Shown one piece after another: positions 50,740 through 62,619 of a stretch of DNA of 64,000 bases. Each line of letters starts with the position of its first letter. The first letter of the stretch is position 1. The stretch is taken from contig NC_092571.1 of assembly GCF_037975245.1 (NCBI RefSeq), positions 17,539,917-17,603,916 of the forward strand. The letters run 5' to 3'. The stretch is from Apostichopus japonicus. Lineage: Eukaryota; Echinodermata; Holothuroidea; Aspidochirotida; Stichopodidae. Below the pieces are notes generated by a model. The model was not told where the DNA came from. It saw only the letters and a list, made by a program, of their open reading frames with translations, and did no database searches. Made by a program: the position numbers and the translations under genes.

Positions 50740-53120
50740 CTCCTTGTTGCTCAAGAGCTTGTTAGGCATAATTTATATCACATGCTATACCAGCAACTTT
50801 AAACAATTCTGATCAAACCACCACCAATGCAGTTCATTCACATTGGCCAAAAAAAAAAAAAAATTGTTGACGGGAGTCAAATGTATCACACTATATACTC
50901 ACAACTGTCGATCACTCCAAATTATCACTTCTGGTTCACAGTGAAACTTTTAATCCCTCCATAGGCAAGTCAACCAACATTCAGAAATTCAACCCTAATA
51001 ATTTTTCAACTTTGTGTATATATAATAAATGTTAACCACAATAGTATACATATCTTCCAAATGCAGATTAAAAGTTTATCCAGATGTGTGTGTGTTAACT
51101 TGTGAACTTCTTTCCACGCAGTGTGAGAAACTTGATCGTATCGATGTCCTTAGCAGACTACGAGCACCAACGGGTCATCCATTCAACACAGCCGTGACCT
51201 TCACTCTTGTATGCATCTCTTTTATCATAGAGCGTCTATAGGTACTGTACCTGCTATATTACTCCAATATTACTTCCAATATATCACAGAGTACAATGAA
51301 AACATCGGCAAGGTTCCTTTTACAAAAGGGAAATATTCCTATTGACATAAGCCTGTGTACTTTAACGAAACTATTTCCTAAGAGTTTTTGACGGGATAAG
51401 CTTTATATGGTGATTTTGCCCTTAACGCGCACACACACAGGCACAAAACAACCATAAAAATAATCTTGTAAACAAGTTCCTGCACAAATGATAAGCCCCA
51501 ACTTGAAGGTGTAGAGCTGTGGGGAATTGGAATTCCTATTGTGGACCTAGACTGTTTGAATAGGGGTGCTAATCTATTGGTAAAATCTGAGGGCAATTCA
51601 GAAACTCTTTTATTTATTTTTTTATTTTTTGCAAGTAGCCAATAGACCAAAGCTTGGACAATGAGAGTTTCGCGGTAATGAAATGGTAAGCAGATGTGAT
51701 ATCGGGTGGAAAAACCCTTAAAATACAAGGAAATTGTACCTAGCTGCAAGAAGAAGAAAAATATGTCACTAAACCTATATATTGTAATTATAACCACGCT
51801 GAATTTAAGACATTTAGTGAAATCAAATCACCTGGTGGAGAGGCTAAGGTTGACCTCTTTTGAGATCTTTTCCACCAATAATTTGTATCTGATTCTTTAC
51901 TATGAGGGAGGGGAAAGAGGAGAGGGGATTAAAACTTAAAAGTTAACTTACTGGGGGGACTTTAAGTTTGGTCATCAGTTTACAATTATTTACAATCAAT
52001 ATGATTGTTCAAACTTCAAACAACCTCAATATAACTTGGATGGAAGTAGATATGGATTGGGGGGGAGGGATGACACAGGGGGTGGTGGATGATTCAAGTG
52101 GGGCCTGCAGTTACATCATGGTCCTATACAATATATGTATGATAACATATATCATAGTGTTTTGAAAGATAATGCTGAGGTGTAAGGTACACTTGAGTAC
52201 ATACATGCCATCTGAGTATTTCTCCCAATATCAATTTATTTACGAGGAAGCTCAGCTGGCCTGGATGAGATTCATCAAGAATGATAATCCATTCTACACA
52301 CAGTACCTGGGGACATTGATAATGCACTAATCAAATAAAAGCCATATCCTAATGGTATATATGCTGCCTGCATGGGTTGATCCATATACTGCATAGGGGT
52401 TACAAATAAATCAAATCATATATATGGTATAAAATTCAATACTATTTACTATATTTTGAAAAATGATGTTTTGGGGGAAAAATTGGTCAACAAGCAATTC
52501 TTCTCAACAATACATAGTCTACCCACTGAAGTTTGATTAATCTAAAACATCCTCTTTTAGATTTGTTCCTAAATAAAGATCAATATATAAAACTTAATAA
52601 ATTTGATTCCATTTTTCAATCAATCAATCAATGCAACATGTTGTCACCCAGACCGCCAGACGGCACATTTTATATGCTCCATCCATATCATTTAGCAACT
52701 TGTAATACATTAGTAGAATTAAAACTTGGCTAGTCATTTAAATAATGACCTACTGTATTTGTTTATAACAGCTGCTAGTCTGCTAGCTATCATTTTAAGC
52801 AAGTGTGGAGTTATCTTAAATTTCATTGACTCATTCATAAAAGGGATCATAAATGAGCTTCCCATATTTAAGTAGTAACTGTACCTTGAATTGAAGTGGT
52901 GTCATAGGTTTTATACAGATGCTATTTCACGTTGTTAACCTAAAAATGGTGCAAAGTGATCAAATTTTTCTTGATATAAATGGTTGCTACTTGTTGATAA
53001 ATGAAGCAAACCTATCATACTCAAATTATGCTATTCCTGGGGCGAGGCCCGTGTCTGTTAAAGAACATACATGAAAGTGTGGTAGGTATAGGCCTAGGCC
53101 ACTTGTTCGTTTTAGTTTAG
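50740..53120. other. upstream intergenic DNA
   Basis: No confident gene. A plus-strand acceptor (TTCTTTCCACGCAG at 51107-51120) is followed by an open CEKLDRIDVLSRLRAPTG stretch. A weak GTATGC donor is the only exit, so it is not called as an exon. Confidence 0.35.
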
Positions 53121-53124
53121 TATA

Positions 53125-53215
53125 TCAATCAATCAATCAATCAATCAGAAAACATTTATATAGCGCCAAAATCAACAAAAGTTGTTCAAAGGCGTATATA
53201 TCTGCACAGAGTTGG
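53125..53215 (-). mobile_element. retrotransposon 3' tail with TGAT-repeat end
   Basis: On the minus strand TTTTGGCGCTATATAAATGT runs into a (TTGA)n tail (plus strand TCAATCAATC at 53127-53150). It is related to the 24.8-kb and 46.4-kb tails but diverged. Confidence 0.55.
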
Positions 53216-53370
53216 TAGTAGAGTTGGATTAGAATGTAGAGGGCAGACTTACAATATTTACACAATTTGGAGTCCTCCGCTATCACCAAACCGGGCTTGA
53301 AATACTGCGGAATTAACTTTCACAATCTTCTTGAGATTTCTGCTAAACAACAAAGCGCCAATGATGCAGT

Positions 53371-54495
53371 AGCTCAACTACAACCTGATGTCACCGAGAC
53401 ATTGTACAAAGTATGTAATGGTTAGTTATACTCAAAGAATTATAAAAATAATGTTGTATTCCAAGAACTCTGTTTGTCTTTTACTGGTTTCTAATGTAGT
53501 GAAGCTGGTATGTATGTGTATGTTGTGAGTGGGAGTGTAAGTAGGTGACATGCTGGGTAATGGTTAGTTGTACTCCAAGAATTAACAAAATAATGTTGTA
53601 TTACAAGAATACTTTTTTTTGTTTTACTGGTACCTCATGTAGTGAAGCTGGTATATATACGTGTATGTTGTGAGTGGGAGTGTAAGTATAGGTAACATGC
53701 TGGTTTGTAAACACGTTATTCCAAGATGCCTAACTACTGAATATTTAGTAACTGAACATCATGTTGTTGAGGCACAGTGGAGCCTGCTTTACAGTAACAT
53801 CCAGACTCAGCTAAGGCATTGTGTTGACAAAACTCCTAGTTGAAAAGCTCAGTACTAAGTTACAATGACAGGAACCTAGTTGAGAGGAGTCTCAGTTGAG
53901 AACCTAGTTGGGCCCAGTTGAGAAGGAAACTTAGTTAAGAAACCCAGCTAGTGATGCTCCAAAACACACAGGGACCACATCTTTGTGAATGTTTTTGGGG
54001 CAGTATTTGATATCACTCAGATGACCTGAGATGACCTTTGCCCATATTATAAATGAATCACTTTTGTGGCCCATTAACTGATGATCCCCATGGCCAACTA
54101 AAATCACAATAACACAAAACCTGTCAGAGGATTAGGCTTTGATATGAATTTGACAATTTGACCTGTGACCTCAGCTGACCTTTGACATCAAAAGTAAGAA
54201 CATCTTTTATGACCAATCACTAACTGTACACTGTGACCAAGTTTGATGAAAATCAAACATTAACTCAAGGAGGAGTAGGCTTTTGTGGGATTTCACTGTT
54301 TGACCTCTCTTTAACCCCAATTGACGTTTGACCTACTTTTTGCTAGCAAGAGTATCAACCTGTTGACATGCGCCATAACCTCACCAAGTTTGACAAGAAA
54401 TGATCAAACAGCATGCATATGGTGGCCTTCCAACAACTGTTGACAGACAGACGCATTGCCATGACAAAAGCTCAACTACTGTACGTAGTTGAGCT
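53371..54495. mobile_element. second Helentron-like non-autonomous element
   Basis: AGCTCAACTAC at 53371-53381 is the inverse of the right end, which is a hairpin (54469-54495) with 11-bp arms AGCTCAACTAC/GTAGTTGAGCT around TGTAC, followed by AAAAA. The inside is rich in TGACCT/TGACCTTTGAC words like the 10-12-kb element, and a CAGACAGACG stretch precedes the hairpin. It encodes nothing. The left end is the less certain one. Confidence 0.5.
53416..53700. repeat. 142-bp tandem duplication
   Basis: Two copies from TAATGGTTAGTTRTACTC through GAGTGGGAGTGTAAGTA, with scattered differences. It lies inside the second Helentron-like element. Confidence 0.88.
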
Positions 54496-54797
54496 AAAAA
54501 TTGCGTTGACTATTTCCCCAATTCATTTCGCTATTTATTGGCACAAGCAAAATGATTGACACCGACACCTATGTTATGCAGCAACGGGACAAGAGGCTCA
54601 TGTACAATATGCATGTATTCCGCAATATTTCATTCCCGGTTTGGAAAAAATGACTGACGTAGCTCCTTGGTCCCACATAGTGCTTTGGTAGTACTTTCAA
54701 ATCCACCTTCTACTTGATGGAGTATTAAACATCTGTTGCAACACCGCATGCAACAAACAAACAATACATTTATATACAGTATTTACACGATGGAACT

Positions 54798-54810
54798 GTT
54801 ACCTAGCAAC
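54798..54810. promoter_or_regulatory. X-box-like RFX site
   Basis: GTTACCTAGCAAC, two half-sites with one-base spacing, the RFX pattern of cilium genes. Similar motifs occur at 56968-56981 and 59041-59054. Confidence 0.25.
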
Positions 54811-54850
54811 CAACTACTTGAAGCCAGCTAGTTCAGTCAATACAGAATTA

Positions 54851-54885
54851 GAATTACGGACTCAGAATTACGGACTCAGAATTAG
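54851..54885. repeat. 14-bp tandem repeat
   Basis: GAATTACGGACTCA occurs twice in full and once in part. Confidence 0.85.
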
Positions 54886-56429
54886 TATTTTCGTTGTCTG
54901 AATCCTGCTCATATATCCATCCATTTTTTTCTATTTCATGATGAAAAGTCCTTCCTCCTCTGCGTTTTTCAAAATTTTTACGTTATTAATTTTTAAGCAT
55001 GACCACAGGTCGTGTCCCATTAAAATGACATCATTCATGATCTAGAAAATTTGAGATCGATGACATAACACAGTCCATCTGTCTATAAACGACTTTCCAT
55101 CAAGAAAGTTTGGTAAGTTATAATACTATTTTATTGGAAAACTCTGTACACAGTGAAGTGTGTTATGTGCATTTAAATACTAAAATGAGCATTGAAGCAT
55201 ACAAACATGTACTAAAGCTAGTGAAGCAGATCACACAGGGAGAGGGAAGGTGCCAGATGAACGGACCAAAAGACAAGTAGGTCAAATTCTAGGCAAATTA
55301 TGTGTGATCATCTGGGGGGCTTATAGAATTATGAGGAGAGATTTGAAGGGTTTTAAGGAATATATTAAATTATGTGAAAACATGAGTCATTCCCATCGTT
55401 GTTAATGTCAATCGAGCTAATATGGTACTGTGGTTTAATTACCAATATTTAAAAAAAACATGTATAAATAAAGAATTTAACATTTGTTGACTTTTCGTTC
55501 TATGTCACTAAGGTGCTTTTAACTGTACATATTGTACATAATGGAGCTGTAGGTTTTTGACTCAATTTCAAGACTTGAAATTTCTACCAAAGTTTGCAAA
55601 ACTGGCATGTGTATGGAGGTTCATGATGTTGTAAGTAGACTGAGCAACATAAACCCCTAGATAATCTACAGATCTAGCAGGTGGTATATAGATGTAGAGT
55701 TCTTAAAGGTATACCAAAAGAAAACAACATTTTGAAAGAGAAGTACGGAATATCCATAAAGCAGTTGAAATCATCTACAGTTTTCTAAAAATAAATATGA
55801 TGTCATTGATAAACTGTACCATACCATATGTTCAGCAAATATTATTATTATTTTTATTTTATGGAAGTAGAATTGAAAGAGGAAGTGTGCCATGACTCAT
55901 ATCCCAACAGTATGGTAATTATCTGTGCCAGATGAACACCCTCTGATGCCCTAAGGCACCATTTGCTCATTCTTAGACTCCACCCCTCCATCCCTCCACC
56001 CCCTTCCCATCCCTCCCCTACCTACTTTGTACTGGGATTTATAGATTTGTAGGCACAACCTGAAAGAAGAGGTCCTTAACCTTCCAGGCTAGTCTCATTT
56101 TCAAGTACCCTTAATTTTTTCTTCTTTTTATAGTCACAATAATTTTACATGAAAAAAAGAAAGAAAAAGAAGTTAGCTTACTTGAAATGTCAATTAAAGC
56201 TTTACAAGATCTTACAAAAACGTGTAGATAACTACCGTACATCTGTGCATACAAATAGATTATGAATACATATAAATCATGAATAAAAATCTCTCCCTGA
56301 GAAGATGAAAGACAAACATCAAACCGCCAAACTTCCTGTGCAATAAATTTACCAATTTGTCCTGCTTATTAAAATCCCTAAAAACCAATGACAATAACCT
56401 TACAGCTATGGGTTTCTCTCTCTAGCTGT

Positions 56430-56765
56430 GGCCTTGGAAAACACCACTTCAGCAAACCGTGAGTCATAGACTCATTACGGAGAATAATTTCCCCTCCGGT
56501 TTGGGGATAATTTCCCCTCCTGTTTAAGCTACCGGTCAGTTATGACTGCTTCAATAATCCAACCTACCCTATGGGGAATGTCCTCTCCAAAACTCTGTCA
56601 ACACCCTCTGTCGTACGCGCCCTCGGCTATCTCCTTAATACGCTCAACAGTCGCTCGGCTCGGTTCAGTTTCTGCCCTCGAATATCATCAGCCTCGTTCA
56701 TTAAAAGCCCCAAAGACAGTTAAACTTGTGGCGGATGCTCCAAAAGCTGTTTTTCTCTAACCTAT
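56430..56765. other. CpG-richer unique block with repeated GGATAATTTCCCCTCC
   Basis: Two close copies of AATAATTTCCCCTCC / GATAATTTCCCCTCC precede a 72-codon plus-strand frame. The frame has mixed composition but no splice signals or recognised domain. It could be a promoter or enhancer; AATTTCCCC-type strings resemble NF-kB half-sites. Confidence 0.25.
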
Positions 56766-56967
56766 GGAGGGGCTTGATCCTCTTAGATTCGTTTTGAAAT
56801 CAGATCTGCATGCAAAGAGCTAAAGATGGGAGTCACGGATGACTTAGTATAGTTTGAGCATCTCCCCCAGTGGAAGACCAAAAAAAAAAAAAAAATGCCT
56901 CAAAACACACCTAATCAAGTCTTGAGTCATTGGTCTTGACGTGAATGATTGGCATTTTCTGTGCATG

Positions 56968-56981
56968 GTTGCCATGGTGAT
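56968..56981. promoter_or_regulatory. X-box-like RFX site
   Basis: GTTGCCATGGTGAT matches the 14-bp palindromic X-box except at the last base. Confidence 0.3.
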
Positions 56982-57281
56982 GAAACATATCAATGAGCAA
57001 GGTGGAAATAAATCATCAGAAAATGATAAATTATGAAAAAATGAATATCAGGTTAAAAGAAAACAAAATCCTGATGTGCTAGACTTCAATGGGTTTGAGT
57101 TAAATGAAGGTAAGCTTGCATTTGTTTCTTTTTTAAATCTTTTTATTTATAATGGAAAAAGACTTCCTACAAATTTCAGAAATGAAAATATGTGAGACAT
57201 CTCGTTTTGTATGCAATGTACAGTATGCGTGTACAGCAAGTGAGACAACTCAAGCAACTGTTTAAATACTGTATATATCTG

Positions 57282-57743
57282 CAGGGATGTGCCCAGGATT
57301 TCCTGAGTGCTGGGTATACTGATTGCCGTCCTGGGGGAGGGGTCTATTTTTTAAGGTGCTCAGATGCCAAATGCTGGCACTTGTGTACAGTAGCTTTTTA
57401 AACACATACACAAGTACTAGTTTTGCTAACAATTTACATTTTTAAATTTTTTTTTAGTGAAATATATTACGTACCTGGTAAAAGTTATTAGTTTGTTTCA
57501 AAGAGATTTTACAAGGGACCGATTGAGAGCTGTAAGTAATGTTTCTCGCATACGTAACTGATGCATTATTAGTCTGTATGATTTTGATATATAGGCTAGG
57601 CCCAATTTATGTTGAATATATTGTTAGGGATGTCGGGATATTAGATGAAAATAGTGCTGGGCGGGATTCACAATTTTTAAGACGGAGTGCTGGGCGGTAA
57701 TGTTTAGTGCTGGGCGGGGCCGCCCAGCGTGGGCATATCCCTG
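57282..57743. mobile_element. 462-bp non-autonomous TIR element
   Basis: The left end CAGGGATGTGCCCA and the inverse of the right end CAGGGATATGCCCA differ at one of 14 bases. The inside has the motif GTGCTGGGCGG in three versions near the right end and no coding potential. CAGGG-type ends are common in hAT elements, but no clean 8-bp target duplication is visible, so the superfamily is tentative. Confidence 0.65.
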
Positions 57744-58321
57744 CTAGTATACGATAATTATATATAAATATATACATAAATATATCCCATCATCTGTTAG
57801 TTTGGCTTGGAATATATCCAGTTAGATGTGAATACTCCACAAATAATTACAACCCCAACACAAACTACAGCTTGAAAATTGTATCTGTTAAAAGAATCTC
57901 GTGTAGGAAGTAAATGTTTGTAAACAAGGTTTATGTTCAGTATATATATATGCAAAAGTCCCAAACTGTTAAGATGAGAGGATTAGCACACACATACATC
58001 ATTTATACTTTGTTTTATTGAAACCAATCTTTGCCGAAGTATGTAAAGGGGAAGCTGGGGATGGAAACCGAAATTGTATATTTTCAGGCTGCTTGGCATT
58101 CCCAGATTAAACGGTGCAGAAAAGTGTAAGCTACTTCCCTGTACTGATCAAATAATCCAAATTTATTGAATTCTGTTGAAGCTGAAATAAACAGCTTTAT
58201 ATCCATGATGAAATTAAAGGACTATGCTTTTTATTGGAGGAGTTTAAATCCTACAATAAATGCAATCACAGATGACTGTCATCAGTGTGGTACACATCAT
58301 ATAGCTCTACACCCTCTTAGA

Positions 58322-59018
58322 GCTTTCATCTTGTAACTTTGTACACACAAACATGGTGAAAATCAATAGAAATGTTTTTATGGTGACAAGAAGAGAACTC
58401 CAAAAGAGTTTCAAGATAACAGCAGCTGGGTATATAGCGGTAGCATATCACTCGCCTGATTACGATCAAATATATATGCTAAAAACAGAAACTGCACCGT
58501 TTTCAAAACTACAGAAATTTTTAAACCTGTTTTGTGATGGAGTGGATTGAGTGAATTAAACCAGAGCATTTTTCAACTTCCTATTTTGGTTTCAGTTGAG
58601 ATCAGTGGGAACTTTTGAGATCAAGCAACACAAGTTTTTAGAAAGAAAACGTCCGTTTCAGGCATTAAAACATTCTTAGTGCTTTCATCTTGTAATTTTG
58701 TTTACAAACATAGTGAGAATCGATAGAAATGTGTTTACGGTGACAGGAAGAGAACTTCAAAAGAGTTTTCAGATAACAGCAGCTGGGTATATATTGGTAG
58801 CATATCACTTGCCTAATTACCATCAAACATAAATATGCTAAAAACAGAAACTGCACCGTTTTCCAAACTACAGAAATTTTTAAACCTGTTTGAGTGGATC
58901 GAGTGTAATTAAACCAGAGCATTTTATTAACTTCCTATTTTGGTTTCAGTTGAGATCAGTGGGAACTTTTGAGATCAAGCAATACAAGTTTTTAGAAATA
59001 AAACGTCCGTTTCAAGAC
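58322..59018. repeat. 359-bp tandem duplication
   Basis: Two copies from GCTTTCATCTTGTAA to AAAACGTCCGTTTCA, roughly 90 percent identical. Each contains TATTTTGGTTTCAG/TTGAGATC, a strong acceptor-like site on the plus strand. In the second copy an open frame continues to 59195, without recognised domain. Confidence 0.92.
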
Positions 59019-59040
59019 ATTCCCATCCTTCGAATTATGT

Positions 59041-59054
59041 GTTGCCATGGTGAC
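59041..59054. promoter_or_regulatory. X-box-like RFX site
   Basis: GTTGCCATGGTGAC, the best match of the three to the RFX palindrome. It lies about 8.5 kb upstream of the membrane-anchor exon. Confidence 0.3.
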
Positions 59055-59199
59055 ATCTATACTGATATATACTCCATAAAATTCTGCAAGGGTCATCCTT
59101 CAAATTTGGCATTTCAAAAAGACATTTTAAACGGAAAGTGGAATATCTCAGCCCTTATTTGCATGGCTTGTTTCAACAGTTTTTTTTTACTATAAAGGA

Positions 59200-60950
59200 A
59201 GTCACAGTGGCTCCATAAATTGCCCTGTTGAGCACTTTCGCAATTCAATAGTGTCGATTAATGTAAGCTACTGTACTGTATCAGTGAGAGAGATAACAGG
59301 GACAACAATGGATTACACAATGTACATTTAAAATGACTAAACTAATAAAATGACCCTATCAATGGTGTTTTCAATTTCCCTGTAGTTTATGATGATAAGT
59401 ATTCTTTTTGCATGGTCACAGTCACTTCCCGCTTCTCAACTCAACTGCGATCATTAATTTCTTGATATTATCCTCACTTCAATAATTCTTCCAGAACACC
59501 AAGTCCAAATTTTTTTTTTTTTTACTAATTATTTGAACAGTCATGCTTGAGTCTTGCTGACCAAGAAGATTAAACTTTAAAAACTTTTATCAATTTATAA
59601 CACATAAAAAAAAAAAAAAAGAGTTGTGGTTGAACATAAGCCCATAGTGAGTCACCAAGACTGACGTCTGGGTAATCTCGGAAGAAACAAATAACTGCCA
59701 CTGTAAAATTTCTACAAACCAGCTACTGTACATCTAATCAAATTTCTGTTTCCATCTCAGAGAGCAGAAGACCCCGATGGAAAGAGTAATTAGGTGCGCC
59801 TGGAATTCCAAGTTCGACCACTTCCGAAATCTTTATTCTTCTGTGACTACCAGAGCGATAATATTGGGTTTGGGTGATGAGTTTCTGGTGGTCTTTAAGC
59901 ATCATTAGTTGCTTTAATGAGCTCTGGTTAGATTATGAGTGATCACATTCCAAATTGATTGTCTCAAATTCAAAAATTATTCCCCCCAAACTTTGAAATA
60001 TGTACGAACAATAAATTGCTGGCATGTTTTGCGGGAATGTGTGGCTTTCTTGCTACAATAAAAAAAAAAAAATGAAAGTCGCAATTTCTGTATGGAAAAT
60101 TTATTTCAAGTCAACATGTACAGTATTTCCAAGTTCTGTTCTTTGATCTGGTAAATTAGAAGTTTGTAACAGGATGGGGAGGAGATTAAGGTTTGGGGAA
60201 CAAATTGCCAATTTACATCCACTAATTGAATGATTAAATCCCACTAACTAACAGTGATTAAATCTCAACAGTTCACTCACATGATTTACTTGGATCATTT
60301 GTTTAACAGTAATTGGAAGATACCTAACAGTTATTATGGAACAATAATGTCTTCATTACTACTGTTCTATTAAACACTTGATGCCTACTTTACTAGTCTT
60401 GTGAACTTGCTGACATTACACAGGTCCAAAATGTGGGCTACTCCTTTCCCCACCCTCCATCCCCCTCTACCAGATCTACAAACATTGCAACTAACATAAA
60501 GAATCTGTATGTGAAAAATCCCCCCCCCCCCTCCTCCAAAGTCTCCCCATACAGTATATAGGCAAAATATGTGTGTATGAACACATAATTTTATGTGTGT
60601 GTATAATGGATGCCACTTCTAATCTTGAATTTAAATGTGTTAATCATTCACAGGAAAATGGATTTATGGCTTTCTAAGTAACGTGACCTAGTTAATTCAA
60701 TTTTCTGTTTAGCTTAATCAAACACCTGTTGGGAACCGCTGCATGACAAGGGAAAGGGTACAGACAGTACAAGGAAGTTACCAATTTAATGCTTCACTGC
60801 AAGTGAGAATATTATTCATGCAGCAACTAAGTTTTGAGACTGACAATATGTATGTCGTCGGCCTACTGTAATTTTAGTTAAATACAGCTAACTTTGCTAC
60901 CGTATACATACAGTGTATGCACAGTAATTGTCGTAAAGTTACAGTTGTAA
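59200..60950. other. intergenic, no supported feature
   Basis: AT-rich DNA with A-runs (59606-59620, 60058-60071), a T-run (59512-59523) and a C-run (60521-60532). A modestly CpG-richer patch spans 59640-59880. Confidence 0.4.
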
Positions 60951-60954
60951 ATCA

Positions 60955-61130
60955 AAATAACACAAAAACTGTTAACAAACTGCTTAATATCCACTAAAAC
61001 AGCCTGTGTAAGAGAATGTGTCAAAGTAAGTGGGTCTGACATTTCAATCCTAGCAGGATCTCGTTCAGAAACTGAATGACTAGTACCAGAAATTACAAGG
61101 GACAAAATGCAAGCACAGAATCTGTATTAA
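60955..61130 (-). repeat. hairpin repeat with hammerhead-like core, copy C
   Basis: On the minus strand: CTGAACGA, stem GATCC/GGATT, GAAATGTCAG. The outer stem CTGA/TCAG is intact but the core has drifted. The downstream flank matches copy B over more than 60 bases (ACACAGGCT, GATATTAAGCAGTTTG, TAACAGTTTT). Confidence 0.7.
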
Positions 61131-61224
61131 GGCCCACTTACTTTTACACAAGTTACAGTTGTCACAGAAATCCCAAAAACTTACTTTAGTTTTGGATATT
61201 CCAGGTGGTAGAATGAGAAGAAGA

Positions 61225-61360
61225 AGTATAAGTGACCGGAAGTGACCAATTGCTATCTAGGTTGTAATTACACTATGAAAACAGTTACCGCTGCATTTAG
61301 ACACAGTAGAGCAAGAGTGCTAAGGTTGTTTGGGGACAGGTAAGCAAGGGAGAAAACTAA
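61225..61360 (+). repeat. splice-donor-ending dispersed repeat, copy 6
   Basis: AAAACAGTTACC, then GACACAGTAGAGCAAGAGTG, CTAAGGTTGTTTGGGGACAG, GTAAGCAAGGG; donor-like part 61333-61344. It lies about 100 bases from hairpin copy C, in the opposite orientation. Confidence 0.65.
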
Positions 61361-61416
61361 GCGAGGTACAAGCGAGGAACAAAGTTTATTCAAAATTTGG
61401 TAACTAAATGTCTCGG

Positions 61417-61429
61417 GGGGGGGGGGGGG
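61417..61429. repeat. poly(G) run
   Basis: Thirteen consecutive G; one of several long G/C homopolymers in the window. Confidence 0.95.
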
Positions 61430-61439
61430 AATGCTTTAA

Positions 61440-62490
61440 AGGAGAGTAAAAAAAGTGTTTTTTTAATCGATTATTAGTAGTGCGTCGAAATTGACAAAAC
61501 CATCGGAGCAGATAGTGTCAGAAAGCGTCCAAAATGTTGCGTTGAAATGCAAAACGCCAGTTTGCAAAGAGTTAGGTGACACATATATTGGTCTTTGCTT
61601 CATACCTGAGGACAATACAGATTCACTTTAAGTCTATATAATGTGGTTAGTATTAGTAATAAGTCGTCCCTATACATAATCCAGCAGTGCATTGGCAAGC
61701 AGTACTGACTACAGTAATTATACAGTATATAACTGATTGCAGGACTACAATGGTTAATATATGAAGATTAACGATTGTCTTGTCTCACAATTGGCTGTTT
61801 TTATAATTATCAATTGCCGATTCTGATTGAATTGATACAGGCAGCTGGAACAGTACAATTTGTTGCAGCACCTACAGTACAATAGCATTATAGGTCAGTG
61901 TGTACAGTGGAGTAAACTGTACAGTGAATATGATCGAGTCATATAATGAACTGAATAAATGCTGCAGTCAAGTACACAAGAAGCAGAAACAGTATCTCTA
62001 GAGACAATAGCACACCCTTGGCACTAGCAAACCTTAGTCAATCTAAATGATATCTCAAACATATGAGAAATTCCAAATAGTAAAAATTTATACGAGAAAG
62101 GCATAATTGAAGCTATGATAAAGCATATAGATACAATAGATGTTAACTTTGAAAATTGTATAGATAGATTTGGAAGGCTACATGCAGTGGGGGCCCTGCA
62201 ATGCTTTTAATTAATACTGAACTTCAAGTTTTTAGATGAAAGAGTACAAGAGTAGAGAGGTGACATGTGAGAGAGAAGTCTGCTAAATAGTATCATACCA
62301 AAACACCCATAGACATTCCAAGGAGATTCTAATTAGAAGACGTTTTAATTAAATTTACTGTTAAGTCTATCATGCTTAGTGTATTATGCCAATGGTTATC
62401 ACAGTTCATAATACAGTATACACAATAATCTTGAAGGAGACACAACACCCTAACTTCATTCTTGGTCTAATGTGGAAGAGATATAAACTC
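61440..62490. other. intergenic, no supported feature
   Basis: Unique AT-rich DNA; nothing supported. Confidence 0.4.
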
Positions 62491-62534
62491 ATTATCAACT
62501 TCCCCAAACAGCTAAGAACAACTTGATTCCATTT

Positions 62535-62610
62535 GTATCATATGTATCATAAGTATCATATGTCATATAGGTATCATATCATATGTCATATAAGTATCAT
62601 ATGTCATATT
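62535..62610. repeat. TATCATATG microsatellite
   Basis: TATCATATG/TCATATAAG words repeated irregularly over about 75 bases, just left of the palindrome cluster. Confidence 0.85.
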
Positions 62611-62619
62611 CCTTCTCAG

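Noticed and set aside
51121-51209. Plus-strand stretch CEKLDRIDVLSRLRAPTGHP after a good acceptor
   Set aside because: The only donor is a weak GTATGC and no upstream coding exon is visible; kept as a note in the region entry.
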